Positions 12,191 to 23,700 of a DNA stretch of 64,000 bases are shown piece after piece. The notes under the pieces are model-generated. The model saw only the letters and a program-made list of their open reading frames with translations. It did not search any database and was not told the DNA's origin. The stretch lies in NCBI GenBank assembly GCA_949752795.1, contig OX457056.1:201439654-201503653 (forward strand), in the 5' to 3' direction. The stretch comes from Hyperoodon ampullatus (taxonomy: Eukaryota; Chordata; Mammalia; Artiodactyla; Ziphiidae). Made by a program: the position numbers and the translations under genes. Numbering within the stretch: position 1 is the first letter of the stretch; each line of letters starts with the position of its first letter.

Positions 12191-13960
12191 TTAAAATGTC
12201 ATTTTTTCCCAAAATTAATGTGCAGATTTGATGCAATTGTAATTAGATAACAAGAAAGTTTTGATTTGGGAGGAAAATTGAATAAAATGAACTTAAAGTT
12301 ACATAGAAGAATAAATGCTTTAGAATGGCAAATAAAAACATGAAAAAGAAAAAGGGTGAGATTTGTCTTACCAGATATCAGAATGTATATAAACTACTGT
12401 AATTAAATCAATTCAGTATTGACATGGGAATAGATAAATGTATCATTGGAATAAAATAGAGAACCCAGGAATAGACCAAGTGTGTATATGTGAGAATTTA
12501 CTGTATGACATAGTTGGTATTTCAATTCCATGAAAAAGGAAGGATTATTTAATAAATGGTGCCAAGACAGCTTGCATCTGGAATAAGATAAAACTGGACT
12601 CCTATTTTATACCACATACAAATATAAACTCCATATAGATTAAAGACAAATATAAAAAATAAGACAATAACCTTGAAAATTTAGGAGGCTACCTGTTCAA
12701 TATAGGGGTGGGGGTTGGGGGGGTGGTTTGTAAACCAAGACTGGAATCCAGAAGCTATAAAAGAAAATATAGATATATTTTACCTTGTAACTATAAAAAA
12801 AATTTGTATGGCAATAAAAAAAAAGTCAAAAGACAAACAATAGATTTGGGGGAAAATATTCATAATGTATAGGACAGACAGATAATTAAAAGCAACAATA
12901 AACAAAAAGGTTTTTTAAATGGACAAGAGGGAGACAAATAACCCAATAGAAAAATGAGCAAAATCTATCAAAAAGCATCCCACAAAAGAGCATATTTAAA
13001 TGGCCAACATGCTTAGGAAAAAAAGCTCAAAATTATTAGTATTCAAAGACGTGCAAATTAAAGTACAATGAGATATTATTTTATACCTTTCAAACTAGCA
13101 AAAATTGAAATGAGGTTAATTTCCATTGTTGGCGGGGATGCACAGAAAAAAGTTTTTACGTTGCTGGTAGAAATGTAAATTTCTACAATCCTTTATAATC
13201 TGACAACATCTTTTGAAATTGAAAATATGTATTCCCTTGATCCATCAATCCTACTCTTATATCCCACAAAAGTGAAAACACCAGTACATAAGGAGATATA
13301 GGTATATACACATGTATGTATGTATGTGTGTGTGTGTGTATGTGTATCAGCATTGTTTATTTGTACTGGCCGATTCTCCCCCTACACCTCCACCCCAGAA
13401 AAAAACTAGAAACAAACTAAAACCCATTAATAGAGATCAGTGGTTTGCTAGTTAAAACCATTGGAAAAGCCCTGATTTGTAGCTTTTGTATATTCTTATC
13501 ATGTAAATATTCCCACCTTGCCCTATTTCAAGCTACCATCCTAGTGTCACTGAATGCCAAGCTGGGAAGAGATGTGAGCAATCGACTCTAGAAAGCTGGG
13601 GGCTCCAGCACAATCCCACTGTGAATGAATTATAGCAAAGCCACACCTTGAGCTACTCTGCAGCCATTAAAAATAATAAGATCATCCTATAGAAGTTTAC
13701 TTGGTAGATTTCCAAGAGGTGTTGTTGAGGAAGAAAAGCAAGAGGCAGAAAATGTTTAAGATGACATAATCATATTTTTGTAAAACATCTATCGACAAAA
13801 AAAAAATGTGTGTGTGTGTGTGTGTTCTATTTATATATGGTTGTAAGAATATGAGAAGAGGGGGAGGGCAGAGACAAGGAAAAACAGTAAACTAAAAGGA
13901 CACATTTATGCATTATATATCTGTATAAAAGTAAAATTATTTTTAATTTACAAAAATAAA
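12191..13960 (+). mobile_element. L1 3' portion (ORF2 end to 3' UTR), decayed
   Basis: Recognisable ORF2-end nucleotide patterns (ACAGCTTGCATCTGGAATAA; AACCTTGAAAATTTAGGAGG; TGGTAGAAATGTAAATTTCT) continue into a degraded 3' part. (TG)n tracts lie at about 13320-13345 and 13806-13824. Many stops, so no longer coding. Confidence 0.75.
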
Positions 13961-14461
13961 GATATATTGAGCCTCTGATACATGCTCAGTTCTATACAAG
14001 GCTCCTGAGAATATAGGAACATGTGAGACACGGTTTCACTCTAGCTGGAAATGTAAAAGCAAAAGTCACAGGGCAAGTTATTTTCTCCTATGAGGTGCAA
14101 AATAAGTGCCACAATAGAGGGATAAGTAAAATGAGGGTGGGGGCAAGAAAATCCCACAGGGAGAGCTTTTTTTTTAAGTTAAGGCCCTCCTGGGTGCCAA
14201 CTTGCTGCCTGGTCCAGGTTTCCTCCACCTTCTTGCAGTGGGCCCTGGGGACCAGCGGGCTTTTGTCTCCTTAGGGAGGTGCCTTTGCCAGCCTCCCCAG
14301 CTCCCCCATCCTTGCTGCCCCCAAAGACAAACCCATTTCATTTTAAGGCTTTTGCTGCTTTACTGCTACTGGTTTATGGCTAATCACCATGGAAACCGAC
14401 ATGGAAAAACATAAACACCACAAATGCGGAAGCCACACAACAGTTAAGAATCATACAGGTG

Positions 14462-14807
14462 GGACTTCCCTAGTGGCACAGTGGTTAAGAATCCGTCTGC
14501 CAATGCAGGGGACACAGGTTCGAGCCCTGGTCCGGGAAGATCCCACATGCCGCAGAGCAACTAAGCCCGTGCTCCACAACTACTGAACCTGTGCTCTACA
14601 GCCCGTGAACCACAACTACTGAGCCTGCGTGCCACAACTACTGAAGCCCACGCACCTAGAGCCCGCACTCTGCAACAATAGAAGCCAGCACAATGAGAAG
14701 CCCACGCACTGCAACAAAGAGTAGCCCCCGCTTGCCACAACTACAGAAAGCCTGCACACAGCAGTGAAGACCCAACACAGCCAAAAATAAATTAAAAAAA
14801 AAAAAAA
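14462..14807 (+). mobile_element. CHR SINE, long type
   Basis: tRNA-derived head GGACTTCCCTAGTGGCACAG, long GCCTAGAGCCC-type body, tail CAGCCAAAAATAAATT plus poly(A). Flanked by a perfect 16-bp target duplication AAGAATCATACAGGTG at 14446-14461 and 14808-14823. Confidence 0.95.
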
Positions 14808-14823
14808 AAGAATCATACAGGTG

Positions 14824-15904
14824 TCACCAGATTTGTTTCCCAGGGCTGGCTCTTGACTCCTTTCTAATATGGGAGCTGGAAGTGCTCACTGGGCTGCCTC
14901 TGTCCCCTTTCATTCCCTTTCCCAGTCTTTCTCTCTCAGAGCCTCTCTCTTTGGGTGGCCAACTATTCACCAAGCAAAGCCTACTGACTTGCCATCAGCT
15001 TTACCTTGGGGAAGGATCCTTCCACCTCAGAGGAGTTCTGCTCTTCCACCCCTCTTTTACTGGGTTTTGTTCTCTGTATGACACACCCACAAATAGGCCA
15101 GACAGGTAATCTGTGTGTCTCCAAGCCCAGGATTAGCTAAAGCCCAGTAAATCCCAGTTGGCCCCAATAGCCTTTGCCTTCAGGAAGCTCCAGACCCTGA
15201 TGAATTCTCCACCCAGAGAAGTCTCTCATCTGTCAAAACCCTTCATCGCCACCCAATACCTCCACGTCCCCAAAATCTGCTATCTCCTCACTGCCAACTA
15301 GCCACCTCTTGTCTTGCTCTTCTCTTCCAGTGGTTTCACCTTCATCCCTAGACTGTCAGGAAACTGGTGAGCATCCTCTGCCTGGTGTCGGCCATCTCCC
15401 ATTCAAGCGCACCTTTTAGAACTTAACTGTGCTCAATATCTTTAATGGATCACGTCCACATTTTACATTCATCCAGTTGCCAGAACATTTACAAAAGGTT
15501 ATGACTCATGCATGAAAATGGCCAGAAGGCCTGTTTACATAGGAAAAAGAAGTAGGGTTTCATTAGAAGGTCTGCAGTAATGTCAATCCCAGGGGATCAA
15601 GCCAAGCTGGAAAAGAGAAAGAGTTGGGAATCTTAATAATTAGATGAATACCCACCGAGCCCAGCTGGACAAGGGGACAAGAAGAGTGTGGCCAGAGATC
15701 AGAGGTGGCAGCAGAAAGTCACAAAGAAGTCATGGGAAAATGCAGTGAGCAAGGATGAGCCTTCAGGCCATGCATGTGGGAAAGATTTTGTACCTGAGTT
15801 TGGCAGCAATGTCTCAGAAGCTGAAAACGAGTAGTAGGACCACACAACCACACAATTGATGAGTGATGTTTCCAGACAAGGCCTAACTGCCTGCTACCTA
15901 AAAT
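14824..15904. other. Intergenic, nothing recognised
   Basis: Unique sequence with short frames only; no repeat family assigned. Confidence 0.5.
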
Positions 15905-16720
15905 GAATTTGTTTTATTTTGTTTTTTAATCTTCATTCTTTTCCTGATTACAAAAGAACTCATACTCATTGTAAAAATGTTAAAAGTTGGGCTTCCCTGG
16001 TGGTGCAGTGGTTGAGAGTCCGCCTGCCAATGCAGGGGACGTGGGTTCGTGCCCTGGTCCAGGAAGATCCCACGTGCCACGGAGAGGCTGGGCCTGTGAG
16101 CCATGGCCGCTGAGGCTGCACGTCTGGAGCCTGTGCTCCGCAATGGGAGAGGCCACAACAGTGAGAGGCCCGCGTACCGCAAAAAAAAAAAAAAAAAAAA
16201 AAAAAAATAGTTAAAAGTTATAGAAATATATAGTGTAGAAATTAAAATTCTATCCTTCAGAGATAACCATTTTTAATCAGAGGTGTATTTATCCAGATTG
16301 CTTTTTCTTCATAGATGAACATTTGCTATATATGTAAAGTTTTACAAAGTCAGTATCATTAAATCATGGCCAGACTTAGAACTTAGGCAACCCTAAACCT
16401 GAAAATGGTTAGGATGTCCCCTACCCCACCCTTGTTTCATTCAAAATAAAAATACTAAACAGTAAAATAAGCATATGGAGGTCAAAGTTTTTATTTTTCC
16501 TTTAATTATTATTTCAGTATTTAAAAAATATATATATATATACGTATATATATACATATATTCTTTCGAAACTGCTTTTTAGCTTTCTTGGCACCCTAAG
16601 CATATGCCTGGTTTACACATTGTCATCTAATACTACATATATTACACATTGTCTTGTAACTTGTTTTTCTTTTTCACGTAAGATGTATCTTGGGCATCTG
16701 TCCATGTCAGTATCTAAACG
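15905..16720 (-). mobile_element. L1-like antisense fragment split by a SINE
   Basis: TTCTTTTCCTGATTACAAAA and CTATCCTTCAGAGATAACCA belong to an old L1 arm read in antisense, interrupted by the SINE at 15989-16209. An AT microsatellite lies at about 16529-16562. Subfamily uncertain. Confidence 0.55.
15989..16209 (+). mobile_element. CHR SINE, short type
   Basis: GGGCTTCCCTGGTGGTGCAG through GAGAGGCCCGCGTACCGC plus a long poly(A). Target duplication GTTAAAAGTT at 15979-15988 and 16210-16219. Confidence 0.95.
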
Positions 16721-17089
16721 TTATTGTGACTGGCAGGTGTGGGCTCCTCTCCAGAGAAAAAAAGGATCTTTCAACTGCTGGTGCCTGTAGCCAAGGGTTA
16801 GGATCTTGGAGGAATTTTATGGCTTTAATACACTAACATTATAACCAGTGACAAAGAAGATTCCTCCAGATTCAGAATTGAGTTCAAGCAACTGAACTGC
16901 CTTCAAACCTTTATGGAAAGAGAAGAGATAAACTTAAATAAACTGACTCGTTCATTTAGTCACAGCATAGATCAACTTAGGAGCAGTGAATATCCTCATC
17001 ATAATTAAGGGTTAAGGTAAAAATCAGAGAAAATTCATTAATAGAAGTTTTTCCTTTATGTTATCACTGTGAGAGAGAGAATTTAGAAT

Positions 17090-17890
17090 TAGACTACATC
17101 TTGATTTGGTTATTTGACTCTTGCTTAAATACAGTACTTTTGTTACTGATTTCTAATATTATTGCATTGTGGACAGAGAATGTTATTTACATGCTATCAG
17201 TTCTTTGGCATCTTGTTGAATCCTGCTGTGACTTAGAACATGGTCATTGTAAATATTCCACATGTGCTTGAAAAGAATATATATTAACACTGCAAGTTTG
17301 TCCACCATCCTGGGTGAAGGAAGAAATCAGGAAACTAAAGTCCACATTCCTAATTTGAAATTAGAACTGAGGGACAGGTTTCCAATAATTGTAAGTCCTG
17401 AAATTTGCCTGGCTGAAACCCTCAAAAGATTTACAAAAAAGAATGTTTTTTAAAACTTTCAAACAGAATAAAACAGAATAAAAATTATAAAGTGGAAAGT
17501 AATCATTTCTAATACCTCTCCTAAGTCTCAGTCCCAGAGGAGGGACGTGGGTCAGTGTTAACTTTTTTATGCATTTCCTTCCAGACACTGTCTATATACA
17601 TACAAGAAAATGCAAAAACATATTAACACGCCTCACCTTAAAAGGAAACACCATATAGAAATGGGATTTTACATATGTATACTGTTATGCACTTTGCTTT
17701 TTTCACTTAACATACCTCAGGCATCTTTTTATGTCAGCATATTTATATCCTCTCCATTCTTTTTAATGGCTAAATGGTATTCCATAGTAAAGCTGCTCCA
17801 TAATTTGTTTAGCAATCCTCTGCTGATGGACACTTGGGTTGCTTCTAGTTTTCTATTACAGACAATGTTGCTATGAGTAACTTTGGTTCA
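17090..17890 (-). mobile_element. L1 fragments, antisense, old
   Basis: TATTGCATTGTGGACAGAGA and CTTGAAAAGAATATATATTA are antisense ORF2 remnants. CACTTAACATACCTCAGGCA and GGACACTTGGGTTGCTTCTA mark a second piece at about 17570-17890. The stretch between them is unassigned. Confidence 0.65.
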
Positions 17891-18409
17891 CACACAAAAT
17901 TGCTGCTGCTTGGCTAAGTCCTTTCTCAGGGCAACTGCTCCCTTCCACTGTGTACCTCACTCAAAGCTCTCCTCTTTTTTCTTTGTTGCAGACTCAGGTG
18001 TTCAACCTGCTACCCTCTCCTTTGGAGGCTGCCATTCCACCCACCCATCCTAAGCCTGGCTAAGGAGCAGCATGGAGTTACCTAAGCTCCCTGTTTTGCT
18101 GGTGCTCCTGATGACTAGCACACAGGCTTCTGTGGTTTTTTGTGTTCTGTGCCATCACTCCAAGAAACAAACACAGAATAACAATAAGAACAAATATGGG
18201 ATGGTACAAAGCTTGTAAAGTTTTTACTTCAATAGTTCCTGGCTCTGGTTTCTGTCTACCTTAAGAAACAGTAAATGGAATACCTAATTTCCAAGGTTTA
18301 CCAACACCATTTCTGATTCCCTAATTAGGAAAAGTCATACTGACTCTTTTTCCATAGTATTCCTTCTTCCCCAGCCTGCAAATGTCTTATTTCAAGACAA
18401 CACTTTACA

Positions 18410-18658
18410 GGGACTTCCCTGGTGGTCCAGTGGTAAAGAATCTGCCTTCCAATGCAAGGGACACGGGTTCAATCCCTGGTCAGGGAACTAAGGTCCCACA
18501 TGCTGCAGGGCAACTAAGTCCTCGCGCCACAATTTGTGAGCCCGCACACCGCAGCTAGAGAGAAGTCCACATACCACAATGAAAGATCCCACCTGCTGCA
18601 ACTAAGACCTGACACAGCCAAGAATAAAATAAATAAATAAAATTAAAAAAAAAACAAA
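18410..18658 (+). mobile_element. CHR-type SINE, older copy
   Basis: GGGACTTCCCTGGTGGTCCA head; body with GGTTCAATCCCTGGTCAGGG; tail AATAAAATAAATAAATAAAA. It has more substitutions than the short-type copies. Confidence 0.9.
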
Positions 18659-20034
18659 AACACAACGTTTTACGGCCCTGAAGACCCTAGACTGGGTTCC
18701 CAGTTCCACAGTTCTCTGTCCTGTCAGTTGTGGTCACTCCCGAGCATTTGCTCCAACTATAGTTTTTCATTATTATTCAACATCTGTAGGTAGGCTGCAA
18801 CATTCTATGACTAATAAACAGCTTGAAAATGTCAGAACTTTTAGTCCTAAAGCCAGCTAATCCTGGGTGAGTCACACATAGCCTCCTGGTACCTGTAATA
18901 TAAGGCCAGCAGAATGCATAATTTCCCAAGCCCTGCAGAGATTAGGTGTTGGGGGCCGCACAAAGAGGGGGCATATTTCAATAAGAGAATTCAATCCCAA
19001 GGCGAGCTTTGGGTATGAGTGCCTCATGGGTCGGTACATCTGTAGACACCTGTTGTTTTGCCATTTGTTCTGCTGAATTGGAGACACCCAGAAACCCCCA
19101 GGCTGAGCCCTTGACTTTCACACCTGTCCACATCTGAATTTTTCATTTGTGATCTAAGCCAGCAGCACTCCAAGGGCCTCTAGAAAATCAGGCATGGCAT
19201 TTCTAGGCTGTGCTCTAAAAAACAAAAACAAAGCATATTTTCCTGCTCTCAACTACCCAGGAAAGGTTTGTTTCTATTCTGGTCATAAGAACACAAAGTG
19301 AGGATTTTGTGCTTGAAAGACTTCAAAGAGAGAACATTATGGTAAATACCATCTGAGGCCCCAACATGGGAAATTGGATTCTGGAGGAATCTTGGAATGG
19401 ATGGTTTGGGTTTACCACATGTTGAGACCTCAGACTGAAACCTGCATCTAGGGTGAAGAGAAGAGAGAAAGTGCAGATTTGGTGAGTGGCTTGGAGAGGA
19501 CTGGAGTGGAATTAGCACAGGTTTTTAAAGTGCTAAGAATGTTCTCAGATTCATTTAATGTAATGTATTTTTCTAATGCCTCCACTTATTTCTGGTATGG
19601 TAGCTAGGTGGCTGGGACGGATGAGCTGGAGAAAGAAGGAAGGAAGCAGGGGTCACTACTGACCAAGAACTCAAGCCAGGATTAAGTGAACAGTGGGAGT
19701 TACTCCTGAAATTATAGTTGAGGATGCCCAAGTGTCACCTAGGCTAGCATTGCTCCTACACCAAGTACATCCTCTTGCGCTAGGAATCTCCTTCTGAGGA
19801 ATTGGCCTTGTGTCAGGAAATCAGAGGAAGTTAGGACTGGTCAGGAGACATACTGGGGGAACTGACCCAGCTGTAGGAGCTAGCCCCCTTGGAGGATGTA
19901 ACACCTCAAGGACAGTGGAAAGGTGTTTCAACATTCTCAGTCCTAATTCTGAAAATAGCATTAAGATATCCAGAGTGGGTGGACAAGGTATTCATGCAAA
20001 AATACTATGTGCCTACCATGAATAAATAATGGTT
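18659..20034. other. Intergenic, nothing recognised
   Basis: Unique AT/GC-balanced DNA without credible exons or assignable repeats. Confidence 0.5.
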
Positions 20035-20915
20035 ATTAATAATGGGTTGTTAATAGAGATAATCAGAATTAACCTTTATTGAACACCTACTATATACTGG
20101 ACACCATTATAAGCACTGTTTTTCATTTATTGTGATAAAGAATACATAACATTTACCATTTTAACCTTTTTTTTTTTTTTTTTGACTGTGCCATGCTGCT
20201 TATGGGATCTTAGTTCCCTCACCAGGAATAGAAACTTCACGCTCGGCAGTGAAAGTGTGGAGTCTTAACCACTGGACCACCATGGAATTCCCTAACCATT
20301 TTTAAGTGTACAGTTCTGTAGCATGAAGTATATTCACATTGTTGTGCAACCATCACCACCATCCATCTCTAAACTTTTTCATCTCTCCAAACTGAAACTA
20401 TACCCATTAAACACTAACCCTCCAATCTCCCCCCTTTGCAGCCCTTGGTAACCATCATTTTACTTTCTGTCTTTATGAATTTGACTATTGTAGATGCCTC
20501 ATATAAGTGGAATTATACAGTAATTGTCCTTTTGTGACCTGTTTATTTTACTTAGCATAATGTCTTCAAGGTTAATCCATGTTGTAGCACATATCAGAAA
20601 TTTCCTTCCTATTTAAGCCTGAATAACATTCCATTGTATGTATATATATACCACGTTTTGTTTATCAATTCATCAATTAATCAACACTTTAGTCGCTTTC
20701 ACCTTTTGGCTAGTAATAAACACTTTATATTTATTAACTGATTTAATACAAGTGGATGAGATAGGTACTATTATTATCCCCACTTTACAAATGAGGAATC
20801 TGAGACATGGAGAAGCTAAACAACTTCCCAAACAGTAACAGAGCTAAGATTCAAACCCAGACAGTTTGGCTTCAGAGCCCACATTCCTAACCACGCTGCT
20901 ATACTGCCTTTTGAC
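20035..20915 (-). repeat. MIR split by an L1 that is itself split by a SINE
   Basis: MIR (antisense) runs from TATTGAACACCTACTATATA to about 20118 and resumes near 20718 at CACTTTATATTTATTAACTG, ending about 20915. The intervening 20119-20717 is an antisense L1 fragment (GTTGTGCAACCATCACCACC, TTTTACTTAGCATAATGTCT), which holds the SINE at 20169-20293. Confidence 0.8.
20169..20293 (-). mobile_element. tRNA-derived SINE, antisense, old short form
   Basis: Poly(T), then CATGCTGCTTATGGGATCTT, ending CACTGGACCACCATGGAATT. It sits inside the L1 fragment, with TAACC on both sides. Confidence 0.85.
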
Positions 20916-21403
20916 ACCAAGAGACAGAGCCCTGTTCTATCGATGCTTCCAATCTAGAGAGAAGACATATATACAATAAATCATGTCAATGCAAAGTCAT
21001 AAAGACTATAGTGGAGCTATAGTGCATATAACAGTTGAGCAAGGAGCAACCAGGTCTCTTTAGGGATGTCAGGGAAATTTTTTCTAGGAGGACAAGATAG
21101 CAGTACAAATTGGGGTTCACAAAAGCCCAGAAGCATGAGTGAGGCTGATGTGTTCAAAGAATGGACAATACCATCGTTCTGAATGGGTGGATGTAAGATG
21201 TATGGGGAGGAACAGCGTGATGGCCTTGCACAGGTAGAGAGGGATCAGATCATGGAGTAGCTGGTATGGTATGCCAGAGAGTTTAAGGCTTTAAAGTTGG
21301 TTTATTTGGTAATTCTGCTGATGATGATCTGATGATGATGTTTTTGTTTTGCCTTGTTTCCCTGTCAGTAATGAATTTGGGAGTGGCATGCTCAGATTTG
21401 CTT

Positions 21404-21622
21404 TTTTTTTTTGTTTTTGTTTTTGTTTTTTGCGGTACGCGGGCTTCTCACTGCTGTGGCCTCTCCCGTTGTGGAGCACAGGCTCCGGACGCGCAGGCTC
21501 AGCGGCCATGGCTCACGGGCCCAGCCGCTCCGCGGCATGTGGGATCTTCCCAGACCGGGGCACGAACCCGCGTCCCCTGCATCGGCAGGCGGACTCGCAA
21601 CCACTGTGCCACCAGGGAAGCC
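21404..21622 (-). mobile_element. CHR SINE, short type, antisense
   Basis: Poly(T)-GCGGTACGCGGGC through GCCACCAGGGAAGCCC. Perfect 13-bp target duplication CTCAGATTTGCTT at 21391-21403 and 21623-21635. Confidence 0.96.
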
Positions 21623-21779
21623 CTCAGATTTGCTTGTTAGAAAGATCATTCAGGCTGTAGTGTGGAAGATGGAATGAAGAAGGGCAAACTGAAGTCAGAG
21701 AGATCAATTTGGAAGCTGTTGCAAGAGACTTTGCAAAGGATGATTAAGACCTGTACTGGGGTGCAGCAGGAGGGATGGA

Positions 21780-22450
21780 AAGAATTTTTGAGTATTCAAA
21801 ATATGCATTTTTAAAATTCTACAAACCAATAAGAAAAACACAGGAGCTTATAAAATGGGTGAAATATAGAAATAGGCAATTAACAAAAGAAGAATCCAAA
21901 TGACCCACTCCCAAATGTATGAAGAGATACACAATTAGGGGAATGCAAAATAAAACAGTGAGAAACCACTTTCACCCTTCAGATTAACAAAAATAAAAAT
22001 GGATGACAATGTCAAATATTTGAGCAGACATGAGGAAAACAGTGCTCTCATATATTTCTAGTGGGACTGCAAATTAACTCAGCCATTCATGGAAAGCAAT
22101 TGGCAGCATACAATAAACTTGAAAATGCAAATACCCTATGACCCAGCAATTTCCCTTCTGATTATATAACCCACAGAAATTCTTGCACATGGGTGAAAAG
22201 AAACATGTACAGAGATGTCTGTGACAGTACTGTTTGTAATGGACAAATAAAATGTGACATATGAACTGCATACATAAATAAAATCTAAATGTGTGCATAT
22301 TTTTAAAAAAACATATACAAAATAATCCTCTATATTCTTTATGATGAGCTATACATGTATGTAAAAACTGAGGAATCTGAGGCTTGTGGACTTGAAAAAC
22401 CACAGGAGTAGGGGAGAAGGGAATTAAACTGGAGTGTCAATAAAAAGAGA
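21780..22450 (+). mobile_element. L1M fragment, sense
   Basis: ORF2 3'-region patterns such as TTCTAGTGGGACTGCAAATT and CCCTATGACCCAGCAATTTC. Decayed. Confidence 0.75.
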
Positions 22451-23139
22451 CTTAGCTACTCCTGTAATGTTTTATTATAAAAATAAAGAAAACCAGAAAA
22501 GAGAAGTAACTGGTTAAAATTTTAACAGTCAGTTGTGAGTTCAGAATGGTGAATATGTGTTCGTAATATTATTCTTTGTATTTGTCTATATCTTTTACAT
22601 TTCTAAAAAGAATCAAATATGGGTGGATGGGTAGGTGTGTACATGTGTTTTTAAGAGAAAAGAAAGGATACATGTGATATTTAGCAAAACCATTGACTTG
22701 GTGACATAACAGGGTGGGGGTTGAGGGTGACGGAGGGGAGAGATTAGTAAGACTCCCAGGTTTCTGGTTGGAGTGACAGGTGAGAGAAGATGATGACACC
22801 ATTCACTGAGATAAGAAATACAGGAGGAGAGAACATCAAATCTGGAGGTCAGGGAGGGAAGACAATTAGTTCTATTTAAGACACGTTGAGTTTGAGAACC
22901 CAACAACAAATGTTTGTACTACCAAATCCCTGGTCAGGCAACATAACTTAATAGGCTCAACACTGCCTGAAAGGGGCAGGTAGGAATAGGGGTGTCAGTG
23001 GCAAGGTTCCACAGAAGGGAGATGAAGGAGAAATGAGCAGATGCTAACAGAAATATTGGAACATATCTGGTGAAGTCTTCATGGAAAGCAATTAATGTAA
23101 CAGGGTGTAACTTTTCATCAAAAACCATTGACCTTTTAT

Positions 23140-23700
23140 TTTATGATAGATAGATAGATAGAGATAGACATATGTGTTTCTTTGGAAAAGCAATATATGC
23201 ACCTGGTAAAAAATAAATTTCACAAATAGGGGAAAACCTCTCTCCAGAGGCAACTGCTGTTATAAGCTTATTTACCTATGCTCAAGTTAGACACTTAAAA
23301 GGGCCAATGGCTGATGTCTATCAAAATATAAAATGTATATGTCCTTTGACCCAGCAATTCCCTTCCCAATGTATCTTAGAGATATGTTTCTATGTTCACA
23401 AAGGTGGATGTATAAAGGTATTTGTTGCATCATTATCAGTAACATAAGGCTGAAAGGAAACTAACTAGGCCAGCAGTGGGGGACTAGTTAAGTAAATTAT
23501 GGCGGATCCCTACAGTAGAATATTATGTTGCATTAGGAAGTTATTTGGAAAGCACAGCATCCTTCCAGAGATATTCTTGGAATATACACGCAAATAACCC
23601 CTTTTATTTATACAAGCAATAACATAATATATGGATACACTGTAGCATACACTGTTCTGCAACTTAATTTTTCATGTAACATATTTTAGAGATTATTCCA
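23140..23700 (+). mobile_element. L1M fragment, sense, with GATA microsatellite
   Basis: A GATA run at about 23143-23166 is followed by CCTTTGACCCAGCAATTCCC and GGGGACTAGTTAAGTAAATT, typical of the L1M 3' region. Confidence 0.7.

Noticed and set aside
14461..14600. Possible tRNA gene (A/B-box-like sequence)
   Set aside because: It is the tRNA-derived head of a SINE with poly(A) and a target duplication, not a functional tRNA.
21332..21677. Repeated protein-like frames reading [20 protein letters not shown]
   Set aside because: The same peptide appears at each short-type SINE (also 15898, 27909, 35923, 52058, 56821); these are SINE translations, not a gene family.
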